Shown one piece after another: positions 23,491 to 32,706 of a stretch of DNA of 64,000 nucleotides (the first letter of the stretch is position 1; every line of letters begins with the position of its first letter). Under the pieces are notes generated by a model. That model searched no databases. It was not told the DNA's origin and saw only the letters and a program-made list of their open reading frames with translations. The translations under genes were made by a program, and so were the position numbers. Source of the DNA: Halosegnis longus (GTDB lineage: Archaea; Halobacteriota; Halobacteria; Halobacteriales; Haloarculaceae); NCBI RefSeq assembly GCF_009663395.1, contig NZ_QKNW01000001.1:1860001-1924000 (forward strand), in the 5' to 3' direction.

Positions 23491-24951
23491 ATGACCGACT
23501 GGACGGAGAAGTATCGTCCGACGACGCTGTCGGAGGTGCGGGGGAACAACTCCGCGCGCGACGACCTGAAGGAGTGGGCGGAGACGTGGGACGACCACAG
23601 GGAGGCGGTCATCATCTACGGCTCGCCCGGCGTCGGGAAGACCAGCGCGGCCCACGCGCTCGCCAACGACATGGGGTGGCCGGTCATCGAACTCAACGCC
23701 TCCGACCAGCGCACCGGCGACATCATCGACCGGGTCGCGGGCGAGGCGGCCAAATCGAGCACGCTCACGCAGGCGAAAGAGGGAGAGCCGGGTCGCCGCC
23801 TCGTCATCATGGACGAGGCGGACAACATCCACGGGACCTACGACCGCGGGGGGGCCCGCGCCGTCACGAGCATCGTGAAGGAGGCGAGCCAGCCGATGGT
23901 GCTCATCGCGAACGACTTCTACGACATGTCGCGGGGACTCCGCAACGCCTGTCAGAGCATCGAGTTCCGCGACGTGTCGGCCCGCTCCATCGTCCCGGTG
24001 CTCCGTGACCTCTGCCGGAAGGAAGGTATCGAGTTCGATGAGGACGCCCTCGAACGCATCGCCGAACAGAACAGCGGCGACCTCCGGGGTGCGGTGAAGG
24101 ACCTCCAGGCCATCGCGGACGGCCGCGACGCCATCGCCATCGAGGACGTGACCAGCGGGGAGCGCGACACGACGAAGGGCATCTTCGAGTTCCTCGATTC
24201 CGTCCTCAAGGAAGACGACCCCGAAGACGCCCTGTATCTGACCTACGACGTGGACGAGACGCCCGACGACCTGCTGTTGTGGGCCGAGGACAAGGTGCCG
24301 AAGGTGTACGACGCCGGCGAACTCGCTCGCGCGTACGACTACCTGGCGCGTGCCGACCGCTGGCTCGGGCGCGTCCGCGCGACGCAGAACTACGCCTACT
24401 GGCGGTACGCGACGGACAACATCGCGGCCGGCGTCGCCGCTGCGCGCGACGAGACCCGCGGCGGGTGGACGCGCTACGGCGGTGCACCCTACCGCTCATC
24501 GAAGGACAAGACCCGCGACGAGGTCGCGACCCAAATCGCGCAGGTCGCCGGCGTCTCCACCGCGACCGCCCGCCGCGACATCGTCCCGTTTCTCGCCGTG
24601 ATGACCCACCACTGCAAGAACCGCGACCTCACGGTCCGGATGGCCGCCCGCTACGAGTTCGGGACGAGCGAGGTGGCCTTCGTCACCGGGTCGGGCGAGC
24701 CGACGAACAAGGTGCAGTCGGTCGTCGAGGACGCGGAGGAACTGCGCGGCGAGGCCGCCGAGGAGCACGGCGGCGACGTGTTCATGGAGCGCGTCGAGGA
24801 GGCCGCCGCAGAAAGCGAGTCGGCACAGGACGAGAGTGGAAGCGTCGACGCCGTCGACGACGACGTGCTCGCCGAGGACGAGGCGGAGTCGGACGAGGAG
24901 CCGACGGAGCCGGACGACGACTCCCAGTCCGGGCTGTCGGACTTCATGTGA
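23491..24951 (+). CDS. rfcL: replication factor C large subunit
   Basis: The large subunit of the archaeal clamp loader, which with the small subunit opens PCNA and loads it at primer-template junctions. 486 aa. It begins with MTDWTEKYRP; Walker A GSPGVGKT at 44-51, Walker B VIMDEAD near 110, then sensor and lid domains and the RFC collar domain. The C-terminus is very acidic (about 425-478) and ends QSGLSDFM, a PCNA-interacting (PIP-box-like) tail. The arginine finger is absent as expected for the large subunit. Stop is adjacent to the convergent ABC permease stop (no gap). Confidence 0.95.
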   Translation: MTDWTEKYRPTTLSEVRGNNSARDDLKEWAETWDDHREAVIIYGSPGVGKTSAAHALANDMGWPVIELNASDQRTGDIIDRVAGEAAKSSTLTQAKEGEPGRRLVIMDEADNIHGTYDRGGARAVTSIVKEASQPMVLIANDFYDMSRGLRNACQSIEFRDVSARSIVPVLRDLCRKEGIEFDEDALERIAEQNSGDLRGAVKDLQAIADGRDAIAIEDVTSGERDTTKGIFEFLDSVLKEDDPEDALYLTYDVDETPDDLLLWAEDKVPKVYDAGELARAYDYLARADRWLGRVRATQNYAYWRYATDNIAAGVAAARDETRGGWTRYGGAPYRSSKDKTRDEVATQIAQVAGVSTATARRDIVPFLAVMTHHCKNRDLTVRMAARYEFGTSEVAFVTGSGEPTNKVQSVVEDAEELRGEAAEEHGGDVFMERVEEAAAESESAQDESGSVDAVDDDVLAEDEAESDEEPTEPDDDSQSGLSDFM

Positions 24952-25875
24952 TTACTCGCCGAGCCCCGGAATCGCGACCCGTCGTTCGACGCGACCCATC
25001 AGGGCCGACGCCGAGAGCACGAGCCCGAGATAGATGATACCCGCGAGCACGAGCAGTTCGAAGTAGCGGAAGTTGCCCGAGGCGATGTCCTGCGTTCGCT
25101 TGTACAGTTCGGGAACGGTGATGAACGCCGCCAGCGAGGAGTACTTGATGAGGTAGACGAGCTCGTTGCTCCAGCCGGGAATCGCGTATCTGAGTCCCTG
25201 CGGCAGGACGATTCGCCGCATGGTCTGGAGCTTCGATAACCCGACCGCGCGCCCGGCGGTGAGCTGGCCGGCCTCGACCGACTGCAGCGCAGACCGGATA
25301 TACTCCGCCTGGTAGGCGGAGCTGTTGATGGTGAAGCCGATCATGGCGACCAGCGCCGCCTGCGCGGGGACGAACCCCTCGCCGACGAACGGGAGTTCAC
25401 GCAGGGTCGCCGACAGCGACAGCCCGTAGTAGAGGACGAACAGCTGCGCGAGCAGCGGCGTCCCGCGGATGAGCTCCGTGTAGCCGAGCGCAATCCATCG
25501 GGTCACGGAGCCGCCGTAGACGCGGGCGACGGCGAGCGGCACCGCGATGACCAGCCCCGCAGCCATCGCGACAATCGTGAGGATGATGGTGAGCCACGTC
25601 CCGGTGACAGCGGCCGGAAGCGCCTCGCCCGCGACCCGGAGAAACGAGAACAGCCCGCCGAGAGGCGTGCCGTCCCACGTCGCCGCGAGCGACCGGAACG
25701 TCTCGACGGGCAGCAGCGGCGCGCGCGGGTCCATCCCGAGCAGGTCGGCCCCGACCCACTGGTAGAGCCACCGCAGGGTGAGATACCCCCAGAAGACACC
25801 GAACGCGAGCCACCGGACCAGCCCGCCGCCGGTGGCCTCGACGACGCGACCCCGCACCGTCGATGCCGTGCTCAT
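24952..25875 (-). CDS. polar amino-acid ABC transporter permease (HisMQ type), second permease
   Basis: A 307-aa inner-membrane permease of a polar amino-acid uptake system. Several TM helices are visible, and the EAA loop has the form SVEAGQLTAGRAVGLSKLQTMRRIVLPQGLRYAIPG near 205-240. It is longer than its partner (26615) because of an N-terminal TM and a long extracellular stretch (about 40-75). It is the last gene of a four-gene operon (binding protein, permease, ATPase, permease) with 4-bp overlaps. The pair would form a heterodimeric channel. Confidence 0.92.
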   Translation of the reverse strand: MSTASTVRGRVVEATGGGLVRWLAFGVFWGYLTLRWLYQWVGADLLGMDPRAPLLPVETFRSLAATWDGTPLGGLFSFLRVAGEALPAAVTGTWLTIILTIVAMAAGLVIAVPLAVARVYGGSVTRWIALGYTELIRGTPLLAQLFVLYYGLSLSATLRELPFVGEGFVPAQAALVAMIGFTINSSAYQAEYIRSALQSVEAGQLTAGRAVGLSKLQTMRRIVLPQGLRYAIPGWSNELVYLIKYSSLAAFITVPELYKRTQDIASGNFRYFELLVLAGIIYLGLVLSASALMGRVERRVAIPGLGE

Positions 25876-26618
25876 CGGTCGATGCCACCGTGGAGTTCGG
25901 TGAGTCGGCGGAGGAACGCGCCCGTCCGCTCGTGGTCCGGCCGCTCGAACAGCCGTTCGGGCGGCCCCTGCTCGACGAGCCGCCCGTCATCGAGGAAGGT
26001 GAGCCGCGAGGCGGTCGAGCGGGCGAAGCCCATCTCGTGGGTGACGACGAGCATCGTCATTCCCTCGTCAGCGAGGTCGCGCATCACGGAGACGACCTCG
26101 CCGACCAGTTCGGGGTCGAGCGCGCTCGTCGGCTCGTCGAACAGCATAATCTCGGGGTCCATCGCCAGCGCGCGGGCGATGCCGACGCGCTGTTTCTGAC
26201 CGCCCGACAGCTCCGCGGGGTACGACTCCGCCTGTTCGAGCAGACCGACCCGTTCGAGTTGGTCGCATGCGTCCGCGACGGCCTCATCCTTCGAGAAGCC
26301 GCGCACTCGTCGCAAGCCGAGCGTGACGTTCTCCAGGGCCGTGAGGTGGGTGAAGAGATTGAAATCCTGAAACACCATCCCGACCTGCTGGCGGAGCTCG
26401 TTCTCGTCGCGGGCGTAGATTGAGGTGCCGTCGAGTCGGATGTCGCCGGTGTCGATATCTGTGAGCCGGTTCACACACCGCAACAGCGTCGACTTTCCGG
26501 ACCCCGAGGGTCCGATGATGACCTCGACGGCTCCCCGGTCAACGTCGAAGGAGATGCCGTCGAGCACCTCCTCCTCGCCGTACGACTGGTGTACGTCGTC
26601 GAACTCCAACAGCGTCAC
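25872..26618 (-). CDS. polar amino-acid ABC transporter ATP-binding protein
   Basis: A 248-aa GlnQ/HisP-type ATPase. Walker A GPSGSGKST at 36-44, Q-loop in QVGMVFQDFNLF around 75-86, signature LSGGQKQRV around 136-144, Walker B MLFDEPTSALD, and switch His in VVTHEM. This is the near-canonical set for polar amino-acid importers. It overlaps both flanking permease genes by 4 bp. Confidence 0.95.
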   Translation of the reverse strand: MTLLEFDDVHQSYGEEEVLDGISFDVDRGAVEVIIGPSGSGKSTLLRCVNRLTDIDTGDIRLDGTSIYARDENELRQQVGMVFQDFNLFTHLTALENVTLGLRRVRGFSKDEAVADACDQLERVGLLEQAESYPAELSGGQKQRVGIARALAMDPEIMLFDEPTSALDPELVGEVVSVMRDLADEGMTMLVVTHEMGFARSTASRLTFLDDGRLVEQGPPERLFERPDHERTGAFLRRLTELHGGIDR

Positions 26619-27292
26619 CGGCCCTCACCTCCCGGAATCGCGAACCGTCGCCCGAGCGCGTCGAGCGAGAGGTTCGTCGCCATCGTGAGCACGAAGTACA
26701 CGGCCGAGATGGCGAGGAAAATCTCGAGAACCGCGGTGTTCCCCTGCTCGGTGAGATAGAGGTTCGTCCCGCGGGTGAGCAGTTCTCCAAGCCCGATGGC
26801 GTACGCCACGGAGGTGTCCTTCAGGACGATGGTGAACTCGTTTTGGAAGCCCGGAATCGACCGCCGCAGCGCCTGCGGGACGGTCACCTGCCGGATGGCG
26901 TCGAGCTTCGACATCCCGACCGACCGGGCCGCCTCCATCTGGCCGTCGCCGACCGACTGGAGCGCCCCGCGGAAGATCTGTGACTGGTAGGCTGCGCTCC
27001 GAATCCCCAGTCCCAGCGCTGCCGCCCAGAAGGCCGCTATCGTGAGCGGGAACAGGAAGTAAAACGCAACGAGGATGATGACGATTGGCGTGCCTCGCAC
27101 GAGGACGCCGACGCGCTCGACGAGCCTACGGCTGTAACCGGAGCCGTACGTCTCGATGATGCCGGCGGGCAGTCCGAGCAGGAAGCCCAGCACGACGCTC
27201 ACGGCCGTCAGACAGACCGTGAACACCAGTCCCCAGCCGAGGTACACCCAGTTCGCGGCGATGTACTCCCACGCGCCAGACTGCAGCAGCAT
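26615..27292 (-). CDS. polar amino-acid ABC transporter permease, first permease
   Basis: A 225-aa HisMQ-type permease with about five TM helices and the EAA loop SVGDGQMEAARSVGMSKLDAIRQVTVPQALRRSIPG near 115-150. It starts MLLQSGAWEYIAANW before TM1. Its ATG overlaps the stop of the binding protein (TAATG), and its stop overlaps the ATPase start, so expression is coupled along the operon. Confidence 0.93.
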   Translation of the reverse strand: MLLQSGAWEYIAANWVYLGWGLVFTVCLTAVSVVLGFLLGLPAGIIETYGSGYSRRLVERVGVLVRGTPIVIILVAFYFLFPLTIAAFWAAALGLGIRSAAYQSQIFRGALQSVGDGQMEAARSVGMSKLDAIRQVTVPQALRRSIPGFQNEFTIVLKDTSVAYAIGLGELLTRGTNLYLTEQGNTAVLEIFLAISAVYFVLTMATNLSLDALGRRFAIPGGEGR

Positions 27293-28077
27293 TAGCTACC
27301 GAACCACTCTGCGGTCAGGTCCTCGTAGGTGCCGTCGTCGCGGACGGTCTGGAGTCCGTCGTTGACGGCCGAGGTGAGGTCGTCGTCGTCCGTCCGCATC
27401 CCAAAGCCGTACTGCTCGCCCGTCTCGTAGATGAACGCCACCTCGACGGGCCGCTGGTTGGCGAAGGTGTCGCCCACCGGCTCGTCGATGACGATGGCGT
27501 CGATGTTCCCGTTTTCGAGGTCCTCGACCGCGAGCACGTAGTTGTCGTAGCTCGTGTAGTTGGACTCCTCGAGTTCGCCGTTGGCGATGAGCTCATCTTG
27601 GATGATGCCCTCACCGGTCGTCCCGGACTGTGCGCCGACCGGGCGACCCGAGAGGTCGCCGAGTTCCGACGGCGAGAAGGAGCCGTCAGAGCGCACGATA
27701 ACCGACTGGTTCGCCGAGTAGTACGGGTCAGAGAAGTCGATGGTCTCGTCGCGGTCGCCGGTAATCGTCATCGCCGCGGCGATGAAGTCGATGCGGTCGG
27801 AGGTGAGCGCCTGGATGAGCGAGCCGAACTCGAACGTCTCCCACTCGGCCAGCTCGTAGCCGTCCATCTCCTCGAAGACAGCCGTCGTGAGGTCGATGTC
27901 GAAGCCGACCAGCTCGGAGCCGTCCTGGAACTCGAACGGCTGGAAGCCGGGGGCCGTCCCGGGCGTGACTGTCTCCGTGCTGCCGCCGCCGCTGCTACAG
28001 CCGGCGAGTGCAACTGTCGCTGTCGTGCCGACGGTCGCGAGGTACGCGCGCCGGTCCATGCTGAATTCTCGTGACAT
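27292..28077 (-). CDS. polar/basic amino-acid ABC transporter substrate-binding lipoprotein
   Basis: A 261-aa extracellular solute-binding protein, family 3. A Tat signal MDRRAYLATVG (7-17) is followed by lipobox LAGC with Cys27, so it is Tat-exported and lipid-anchored as usual in haloarchaea. The mature part has the SBP_bac_3 pattern: FQPFEFQDGSELVGFDIDL, EWETFEFGSLIQALTSDRID and ITGDRDETIDFSDPYY. It is somewhat shorter at its N-terminal lobe than typical and has a Gly/Thr linker after the lipid Cys. The upstream dyad at 28077-28091 may regulate the operon. Ligand unknown; a polar or basic amino acid is likely. Confidence 0.93.
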   Translation of the reverse strand: MSREFSMDRRAYLATVGTTATVALAGCSSGGGSTETVTPGTAPGFQPFEFQDGSELVGFDIDLTTAVFEEMDGYELAEWETFEFGSLIQALTSDRIDFIAAAMTITGDRDETIDFSDPYYSANQSVIVRSDGSFSPSELGDLSGRPVGAQSGTTGEGIIQDELIANGELEESNYTSYDNYVLAVEDLENGNIDAIVIDEPVGDTFANQRPVEVAFIYETGEQYGFGMRTDDDDLTSAVNDGLQTVRDDGTYEDLTAEWFGS

Positions 28078-28091
28078 ACCCTATCAGGGTA
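28077..28091. promoter_or_regulatory. operator-like dyad TACCCT-N3-AGGGTA at the start of the amino-acid ABC operon
   Basis: Perfect 6-bp inverted repeat with an ATC spacer touching the start codon (ATG at 28077-28075) and downstream of the TATA element. It would cover the predicted transcription start, a classical repressor position. Confidence 0.55.
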
Positions 28092-28101
28092 CGGAACAGG
28101 C

Positions 28102-28107
28102 ATTTAA
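28102..28107 (-). promoter_or_regulatory. TATA element of the amino-acid ABC operon
   Basis: TTAAAT on the minus strand, centred 27-28 nt upstream of the ATG at 28077, within ACGTTAAATG. A strong candidate for a leaderless promoter. Confidence 0.6.
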
Positions 28108-28252
28108 CGTTTCGCCCGCGGCCAGGCTCCCATCGCCACGAACGTCCGGTCTTTCGGCGCTGGGTCGGTCTCCTGTGTGTCGACGGCCGCCAGGTCGAAG
28201 ATATCTGCCCACCTCGGGCCGCTTCCCGCTCGGGTTCCTCCCTCGCGGACGC

Positions 28253-30499
28253 TCACTCCTCCTCTTGGGCATCCACGACCGCCACGCCGGCGAGGTTGAC
28301 GATGTCTTTCACTTCGTCGCCGCGCTGGAGGACGTGAACCGGCTTGTCCATCCCGACGAGCATCGGGCCGATGGCCTCCGCGCCGCCGAGCCGCTGGAGC
28401 AGCTTGTACGCGATGTTGCCGGCCTCCAGGTTCGGGAACACGAGCACGTTCGCCGGCTCGTCGAGGTCGGTGAACTCGTAGGTGTCTTCGAGCATCTCGC
28501 TGACGACGGCGGTGTCGGCCTGCATCTCCCCGTCGACCGGGAAGTCGACGCCCGCGTCGGCCCGGAGCGCGTCGGCGGCGTCGCGAATCTTCGCGGTCGC
28601 CTCGTTGCGGACGGAGCCGAAGTCGGAGTACGACAGCAGGGCCGCACGCGGCTCGACGTTGAACCGGCGGGCGAGTTCGGCGGTGCGTTTCGTCACTTCC
28701 TCGAGCACGGCGGTGTCGGGGTCCTGGTTCACCGTCGTGTCCGCACAGAAGATGACCCGGTCTTTGAACGTGAGCATGTAGACGCCGGCGGCGTACTCGG
28801 CGCTGTCCGCCGTGCCGACGACCTGTAACGGTGCGCGAAGCGCCTCGGGGTAGTGGTGCATCAGCCCCGTCAACATCGCGTCTGCGTCGCCCATCTCGAC
28901 CATCGTGCTGCCGAGGTAGTTGCCGTCCTTGATGAGTTCGCCCGCCTCGCGTCGGGTGATCCCCTTCCGCTGGCGGAGTTCGTGGAGGCGGTCGGCGTAC
29001 GGCGCGAGGTCGTGGGCGTCGGGGTCGACGATTTCCGGGTCGAACTCCAGGCCGAGGTCGGCCGCGGTGCGGCGAATCTCGTCGGCGTCGCCGATGAGCA
29101 CCGGCTCGGCGATGCCCTGTTCGAGCAGCTGGTAGGCCGCGCGGATGATTTTCTCGTCGCCGCCCTCGGCGAGCACGACGCGTTTTGGGTCGGCTTTCGC
29201 CTTGTTGAGGACGACGCGCATCATCTCGCGACCCTTCCCGAGGCGGGCCTCCAACTGCTCGCTGTAGCTGTCCAAATCGAGGTCCTGTCTGGCCGCGCCC
29301 GACTCGATGGCCGCCTCCGCGACGGCGGGGGCGACCTCGAACAGCACGCGCGGGTCGAGCGGTTTCGGAATCACGTAGTTCGGGCCGTAGCGCAGCGGCT
29401 CGTCGCCGTACGCCTTCACGACGGCGTCGGGCACGTCCTGTCGGGCCAGCTCCGCAAGCGCTTCCGCGGCGGCGCGTTTCATCGGCTCGTTGATGTCCGT
29501 CGCGCGCACGTCGAGCGCGCCGCGGAACAGGAACGGGAAGCCGAGCACGTTGTTCACCTGATTCGGGTAATCCGACCGCCCCGTCGCCATGATGACGGTG
29601 TCGTCGCGGGCGTTCTTGGCCTCCTCGTAGCCGATTTCGGGGTCGGGGTTCGCCATCGCGAAGACGGCTGGGTCGGCGGCCATCGACTGCACCATCTCCT
29701 CAGAGACGATGCCGCCGACGGAGAGGCCGACGAACACGTCGGCTCCCGCCATCGCGCCGGCGAGGTCCTCGGCGTCGGTCTCGTTGGCGAACTCCTGTTT
29801 GTACTCGTTCACGTCGTCGCGGTCGGGCGTAATCGGGCCGGAGGAGTCACACATCACGATGTTCTCCTTGCGTGCGCCCAGCGAGACGTAGAAGCGAGCG
29901 GTCGCGATGGCGGACGCGCCGGCACCCGAGAAGACGATGTCCAGCTCGGAGATGTCCTTTCCGGTCACGTCACAGACGTTCAACAGGGCCGCCCCGGAGA
30001 TGATGGCGGTGCCGTGTTGGTCGTCGTGGAAGACGGGAATGTCCATCCGCTCGCGGAGTTCCTCCTCGATCTCGAAGCAGTCGGGCGCGGAGATGTCTTC
30101 GAGGTTGATTCCCCCGAAGGTCGGCTCCATCGCGGCGACGCTCGTGATGATGTCCTGCGGATCCGTCTGGTCGAGTTCGATGTCGAACACGTCGATGTCG
30201 GCGAATCGCTTGAACAGGACGCCCTTCCCTTCCATGACGGGCTTGGACGCCTGTGCGCCGATGTCGCCGAGTCCGAGCACGGCACTCCCGTTCGAGACGA
30301 CGCCGACCATGTTCCCCTTCGCGGTGTAGCGGAAGGCGTCGTCGTTGTTTGCGGCGATGCGGTTACACGGCGCGGCGACGCCCGGCGAGTAGGCGAGCGA
30401 GAGGTCCCGCTGCGTGTTCGTCGGCTTCGTCGTCGAAATCTCCACCTTGCCGGGCGGCTCCGACTCGTGGTACTCTAACGCGTCCTCGTCTAATCCCAT
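28253..30499 (-). CDS. maeB: NAD(P)-dependent malic enzyme with phosphotransacetylase-like C-terminal domain
   Basis: Oxidative decarboxylation of malate to pyruvate and CO2, 748 aa. The malic domain holds [12 protein letters not shown] (about 31-42), [11 protein letters not shown] near 140-150, and the dinucleotide site [10 protein letters not shown] around 174-183. From about 425 the PTA-like domain begins ([32 protein letters not shown]); in MaeB proteins this part is regulatory rather than catalytic. Only the ATG at 30499 gives the family N-terminus; a GTG three codons upstream is possible. It replenishes pyruvate from the C4 products of the propionyl-CoA pathway. Confidence 0.93.
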   Translation of the reverse strand: MGLDEDALEYHESEPPGKVEISTTKPTNTQRDLSLAYSPGVAAPCNRIAANNDDAFRYTAKGNMVGVVSNGSAVLGLGDIGAQASKPVMEGKGVLFKRFADIDVFDIELDQTDPQDIITSVAAMEPTFGGINLEDISAPDCFEIEEELRERMDIPVFHDDQHGTAIISGAALLNVCDVTGKDISELDIVFSGAGASAIATARFYVSLGARKENIVMCDSSGPITPDRDDVNEYKQEFANETDAEDLAGAMAGADVFVGLSVGGIVSEEMVQSMAADPAVFAMANPDPEIGYEEAKNARDDTVIMATGRSDYPNQVNNVLGFPFLFRGALDVRATDINEPMKRAAAEALAELARQDVPDAVVKAYGDEPLRYGPNYVIPKPLDPRVLFEVAPAVAEAAIESGAARQDLDLDSYSEQLEARLGKGREMMRVVLNKAKADPKRVVLAEGGDEKIIRAAYQLLEQGIAEPVLIGDADEIRRTAADLGLEFDPEIVDPDAHDLAPYADRLHELRQRKGITRREAGELIKDGNYLGSTMVEMGDADAMLTGLMHHYPEALRAPLQVVGTADSAEYAAGVYMLTFKDRVIFCADTTVNQDPDTAVLEEVTKRTAELARRFNVEPRAALLSYSDFGSVRNEATAKIRDAADALRADAGVDFPVDGEMQADTAVVSEMLEDTYEFTDLDEPANVLVFPNLEAGNIAYKLLQRLGGAEAIGPMLVGMDKPVHVLQRGDEVKDIVNLAGVAVVDAQEEE

Positions 30500-30606
30500 G
30501 GCACTCACCCGCGTTGGGGCCTCAAAAATCCACCCGAAGCGGCATTCGTCAGGCGTCGAATATCGCCGAGCGCGCCGGTTAAGTCTCCGCGGGCCTGACC
30601 ACTGGT

Positions 30607-31404
30607 ATGCGATTCCGGAGACTCGCCGCGGGGACGGCGGTGCTCGTCGGGGTGACGATGGTGTTGGGAATCTTCACGGCGGCGGCAGGTGCCGGACTCA
30701 CCTGCCAGATGCGGTGGCCGCTGTGTGACGGTCCGCTGGGCGGGCTGTTCCCGGCCAACTGGCCGAGCTTCATCGAGTGGTTCCACCGACTCGTCGCGGG
30801 CGCGACCGGCCTGCCCGTGCTCGCGACGGCCATCCAGTCGTGGCGGACCGACCAGTCCTCGCGCGTCCGCTGCGCCAGCACCGCCGTGCTCGCTATCCTC
30901 CCGATACAGGTCGTGCTCGGTGCGCTGACGGTGACACAGTACGGCATCGCCGTGCTATTTGCCCACTTCGCGACGCCGGTGCTCCTGTTTACGCTCTCGA
31001 CGCTGACGGCCGCGTGGGCCTACGAGCCGCGCGTCTCGGCCGTCACCGGTCGCCGCGCCGCGCTGCTCGCGCTCCCGTTCCTCGCGCTCGCCACCCTGCT
31101 CTCGCCGCGGTTCCTCGTCACGTTCACCGCGCCGATTCAGGTGGTGTACAATGGACTACTGCTTGCGGCCCTCGCCGGCCTGCTCGCCGCGGCGGTCTGG
31201 ATGGACGACGAGCGCGCGACCCAGTTCGCCACGGCCGGCTCGCTGCTCTCGGCTGCGATTCTCATCGTCGGCCGCCGCGCGTACGGCGACGCGGTCGTGT
31301 ATCTCATCGTCGTCGGACTCGTCGTCGTGTTCGGGTGTACGCTCCTCGCGGCCCGCGTCGGCGACACGAGCAGCGTGAGCCGACGGCTCACGGAAACGAG
31401 TTAA
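30607..31404 (+). CDS. ctaA: CtaA/COX15-like haem A synthase homologue with histidine-free second half
   Basis: A 265-aa membrane protein with about eight TM helices. The first half has the CtaA features: Cys33 and Cys40 (CQMRWPLC), ExxH with Glu57 and His60 (EWFHRL), and His120 (FAHFA). In canonical enzymes the second half carries two more haem-ligating histidines; here no histidine occurs after residue 120. The equivalent helix reads TAPIQVVYNGLLLA. It may be a haem A synthase with altered cofactor binding, or may cooperate with the CtaA-like half fused to CtaB. A TATA-like GGTTAAG lies about 26 nt upstream, and a 9-bp hairpin follows the stop. Confidence 0.85.
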   Translation: MRFRRLAAGTAVLVGVTMVLGIFTAAAGAGLTCQMRWPLCDGPLGGLFPANWPSFIEWFHRLVAGATGLPVLATAIQSWRTDQSSRVRCASTAVLAILPIQVVLGALTVTQYGIAVLFAHFATPVLLFTLSTLTAAWAYEPRVSAVTGRRAALLALPFLALATLLSPRFLVTFTAPIQVVYNGLLLAALAGLLAAAVWMDDERATQFATAGSLLSAAILIVGRRAYGDAVVYLIVVGLVVVFGCTLLAARVGDTSSVSRRLTETS

Positions 31405-31412
31405 GAGAGAAC

Positions 31413-31433
31413 CTCGGCGGAAACTCCGCCGAG
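31413..31433 (+). terminator. GC-rich stem-loop after ctaA
   Basis: Perfect 9-bp stem CTCGGCGGA/TCCGCCGAG with loop AAC, 8 nt after the ctaA stop. It has no T-run, so it may stabilise the mRNA 3' end or act as a terminator with factor help. Confidence 0.5.
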
Positions 31434-31592
31434 ATTCGTGGGTGCGTCCCCAGAGCCACGGTGATACCCGTCACCCCCCAGCAACGGGCATCGAAACGGC
31501 ACCGGCAGGACAGCCATGCGCCGTTTTGTGGCAGTTGAAACAAGCGTCGGGACGGTATTGAGCAGCGTGCCTACGTGCTTAGAGACGCCCAG
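31434..31592. other. intergenic stretch between ctaA hairpin and PCD promoter
   Basis: About 160 bp with no convincing gene. Open frames here (for example one reading MRRFVAVETSVG from 31516) only extend the next gene upstream past its promoter. No repeat or RNA structure stands out. Confidence 0.5.
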
Positions 31593-31599
31593 TATTTAT
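31593..31599 (+). promoter_or_regulatory. TATA element of the PCD gene
   Basis: TATTTAT centred 28 nt upstream of the ATG at 31624, preceded by CGCCCAG. A clear leaderless promoter, and the reason to prefer the 31624 start over 31516. Confidence 0.6.
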
Positions 31600-31623
31600 G
31601 TGCACACTGGCCGTTCTGTGCGT

Positions 31624-31902
31624 ATGGCAGAGCCGCTCTCTTCCGACGAAATCGACGCACAGCTCCCCGACGAGTGGTCTCGCGAGGGCGACGAAATCGT
31701 CCGCCGCTTCGAGTTCGACAGCTATCTCGCCGGCGTCGGCTTCGCCGGCGGTGCCGGCGGGCTCGCGGAGGAGGCGTTCCACCACCCCACCATCACCATC
31801 GAGTGGCGCGAGGTGGAGGTGCGGCTGACCACCCACGACGCCGGCGGCATCACCGAGAAGGATATCGACCTCGCGGAGCGACTAACCGAGCTGTACGACT
31901 GA
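31624..31902 (+). CDS. 4a-hydroxytetrahydrobiopterin dehydratase (PCD)
   Basis: Dehydrates pterin-4a-carbinolamine, 92 aa, the normal PCD size. The signature HHP is at 53-55 with Trp61 and the THD segment at 70-72 (His71), corresponding to the three active-site histidines H-HHP and TH. In archaea without aromatic amino-acid hydroxylase its role is less clear; participation in folate or molybdopterin-type pterin metabolism has been suggested for relatives. Two MoeA genes lie 750 bp downstream. Single gene with its own promoter. Confidence 0.9.
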   Translation: MAEPLSSDEIDAQLPDEWSREGDEIVRRFEFDSYLAGVGFAGGAGGLAEEAFHHPTITIEWREVEVRLTTHDAGGITEKDIDLAERLTELYD

Positions 31903-32055
31903 GCCTCGAAACCGGCTTATCTCTCGACGCGGTACGTCCGACCGTGCGGCGATGACGATACCGATACCCCCGCTCCGAGCCCCTTGTGACGACGGTGACA
32001 CCCGAGCCGCACACGCCTGACGCAAGACACTTACTCGCGAGCGCGTAGCTCCTGT

Positions 32056-32706
32056 ATGCTCCGTGCCGACGCCTACGACTACTGGCTCCTCGATTTGGAC
32101 GGCACGCTCGTCGACGTGGAGGAAGGGTACGTCCACGACGTGTTCGACGCCATCGGCGACCGCCTCGGCCACGACTTCTCACAGGAGCAGGCACAGATTC
32201 TCTGGCACGGCCTTGGCGGCTTTCGCAACGACCAGTTGGAGCGGTGGAACGTCGACCCCGACGCCTTCTGGGAGGCGTTCCACGCCGTCGAGGACGGCCA
32301 ACGCCGCGCGGAACACACCTTTCTTTACTCCGACGCCGAGCACTTCGCCGACCACGACGGCCCGCTCGGACTCATCACCCACTCCCAGCCGAGCCTCGCG
32401 AACCCGACGCTCGACCACCTCGACATCCGCGACTGGTTCGACACGGTGCTCTGTTGCTCGGACGATATCGGCTGGAAACCCGACCCTGCGCCCGTCGAGC
32501 GCGTGCGCTCCGACCTCAATGTCCAGGCATCGGACGCTGGTGTGCTCGCCGGCGACGGCGCGACCGACATCGGCGCGGCGTGGAACACCGGGCTCGACGG
32601 CGTCCACGTCGAACGCCACGGCCACGAGCGCAGAGGGATGTGCGTGCGCGGCGACTACCGCGTCTCCGACTTCGACGAACTGTTCGGCGCGTCGACGCGC
32701 TCGTAG
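32056..32706 (+). CDS. HAD-superfamily hydrolase
   Basis: A 216-aa probable phosphatase of subfamily IA. Nucleophile Asp13 and acid Asp15 in LLDLDGTLVD, motif II Thr in LGLITHSQPS, Lys in GWKPDPAP, and motif IV in GVLAGDGATDIGAAWNTG. A helical cap lies between motifs I and II. Substrate unknown (phosphoglycolate or other sugar phosphates are common). Its last 52 bp overlap the end of the convergent moeA gene, an unusually long overlap. Confidence 0.87.
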   Translation: MLRADAYDYWLLDLDGTLVDVEEGYVHDVFDAIGDRLGHDFSQEQAQILWHGLGGFRNDQLERWNVDPDAFWEAFHAVEDGQRRAEHTFLYSDAEHFADHDGPLGLITHSQPSLANPTLDHLDIRDWFDTVLCCSDDIGWKPDPAPVERVRSDLNVQASDAGVLAGDGATDIGAAWNTGLDGVHVERHGHERRGMCVRGDYRVSDFDELFGASTRS

